NCBI GenBank assembly: GCA_026985785.1
Contig: JALSPT010000254.1
Span: forward strand, 1 to 6,184
DNA from: Anaerolineales bacterium
GTDB lineage: Bacteria > Chloroflexota > Anaerolineae > Anaerolineales > DRMV01
Length of the DNA: 6,184 nt
Direction of reading: 5' to 3'
The notes beneath the pieces were generated by a model. That model made no database searches. It was not told the DNA's origin and saw only the letters and a list, made by a program, of their open reading frames with translations. Position numbers and translations under genes: made by a program. Positions 5,550 to 6,184 of the stretch are shown here, in pieces; position 1 is the stretch's first letter, and every line of letters begins with the position of its first letter.

Positions 5550-6184
5550 ATGACCAAGAAACAGTGGTTCCTCACCGTGGCGTTACCGCAGCAACCGCCC
5601 CGACGCGTGCCGTTGGAAGATGCCCCCGTGCGGCTGGGGCGCGCGCCGGACAATGACGTCGTGTTGGAGGCGCGCAGCGTCTCGAGATATCATGCCATCC
5701 TGCGCCCCGAGGCCGATGGGTGGGTTTACGAAGATCTGGGCAGCCGCAACGGCTCGTACTTCGAAGGCGAGGCGGTGCAGCAGGTGATGCTGCACGCCGG
5801 TCAGACGGTGCAACTGGGGCGCAATCCGGCCACCTCGGCGCGCCTTACCTTGACCGAGGCCGGCGATTCGCCGCCCTTGCCGGAAGCCTTCGCGCCCGAG
5901 GAGGACGAAGGGCTGGTTACCGGGATGGAGTCGTTCAGTTCCTTCCGGGCCGGGCAGCGGCGGGCGCTGATCATTGGCCGCAGCGTGACGGCGGATATTC
6001 GGCTGGAAGCGCCGGTCGTCTCCCGCCGCCACGCCCGCCTGCTGCCGTTGGAAGGCGGCGAATGGGCATTGGAAGATCTGCACAGCACCAACGGCACCTT
6101 TGTCAATGGCGAACGGCTGCGGGGGCGGGTGGTGTTGCGGCTGGGCGACGTGGTGCAGATCGGCCCCTTTCAACTGGTGTATCG
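5550..6184 (+). CDS. Tandem FHA-domain protein, 3'-partial (possibly an FHA-ABC transporter fusion)
   Basis: An open frame of 211 complete codons runs off the window end without a stop. It begins MTKKQWFLTV and holds two FHA domains. FHA1 (about 6-102) shows Gly30-Arg31, Ser45, His48 and GSRNGSY (64-70). FHA2 (about 138-210) shows Gly143-Arg144, Ser158, His161, STNGTFVNG (179-187) and the final strand VVQIGPFQLVY (201-211). Both phospho-threonine-binding cores look intact, unlike the membrane FHA protein upstream. An acidic linker (about 104-135) separates them. There is no membrane helix or signal peptide in the visible part, so it is cytoplasmic here. From memory, tandem N-terminal FHA domains ending in IGPFxLVY-like strands occur in FHA-modulated ABC transporters, where an ATPase and membrane domain follow. 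That continuation is outside the window and is only a suggestion; a stand-alone two-FHA adaptor is equally possible from what can be seen. Confidence 0.88.
   Translation, partial: MTKKQWFLTVALPQQPPRRVPLEDAPVRLGRAPDNDVVLEARSVSRYHAILRPEADGWVYEDLGSRNGSYFEGEAVQQVMLHAGQTVQLGRNPATSARLTLTEAGDSPPLPEAFAPEEDEGLVTGMESFSSFRAGQRRALIIGRSVTADIRLEAPVVSRRHARLLPLEGGEWALEDLHSTNGTFVNGERLRGRVVLRLGDVVQIGPFQLVY

Noticed and set aside
5583..6173. Minus-strand open frame opposite the tandem FHA gene
   Set aside because: The + strand frame contains two complete FHA cores and a good ribosome site, and runs open to the window end.

Overview
The window is a GC-rich (by eye low-to-mid 60s percent), almost fully coding stretch from a bacterium. 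All six genes lie on the + strand and look like one operon. Junctions are 13 nt, a 4-nt ATGA overlap, 9 nt, a second ATGA overlap and 27 nt. No stretch of even 100 bases lacks a gene, and I see no RNA gene, mobile element, CRISPR array, internal promoter or terminator. The style suggests Chloroflexota, probably an Anaerolineae-like lineage: single-pass membrane proteins with long Pro/Thr (TPTPTP-like) stalks, bacterial SH3 tails on a kinase, and an FHA protein with a short zinc-ribbon-like N-terminus. This placement rests on recollection of family styles, not on a search.

Layout: (1) 1-1371, the C-terminal part of a PP2C-type Ser/Thr phosphatase followed by a membrane helix, a Pro/Thr stalk and an unrecognised extracellular domain; its N-terminus lies upstream of the window. 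(2) 1385-1957, a small cytoplasmic protein with a CxxH/CxxC element, twin ERTL motifs and an FHA domain. (3) 1954-2877, a four-helix membrane protein with a C-terminal FHA domain. (4) 2887-4518, a transmembrane Ser/Thr kinase with an extracellular SH3-like domain. (5) 4515-5522, a membrane-anchored, stalked M14-family zinc carboxypeptidase predicted to face outward. (6) 5550 to the window end, two tandem FHA domains at the start of a longer protein cut by the edge.

Together these make a compact phospho-threonine signalling unit. It has a writer (kinase), an eraser (phosphatase) and four FHA reader domains in three proteins: one soluble, one membrane-bound and one tandem. Both enzymes cross the membrane with C-terminal outside domains that could sense signals, and the same operon carries a surface zinc peptidase. 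The likely theme is envelope sensing coupled to a surface hydrolase, and possibly to a transporter if the last gene is an FHA-ABC fusion. The physiological signal and targets cannot be read from the sequence.
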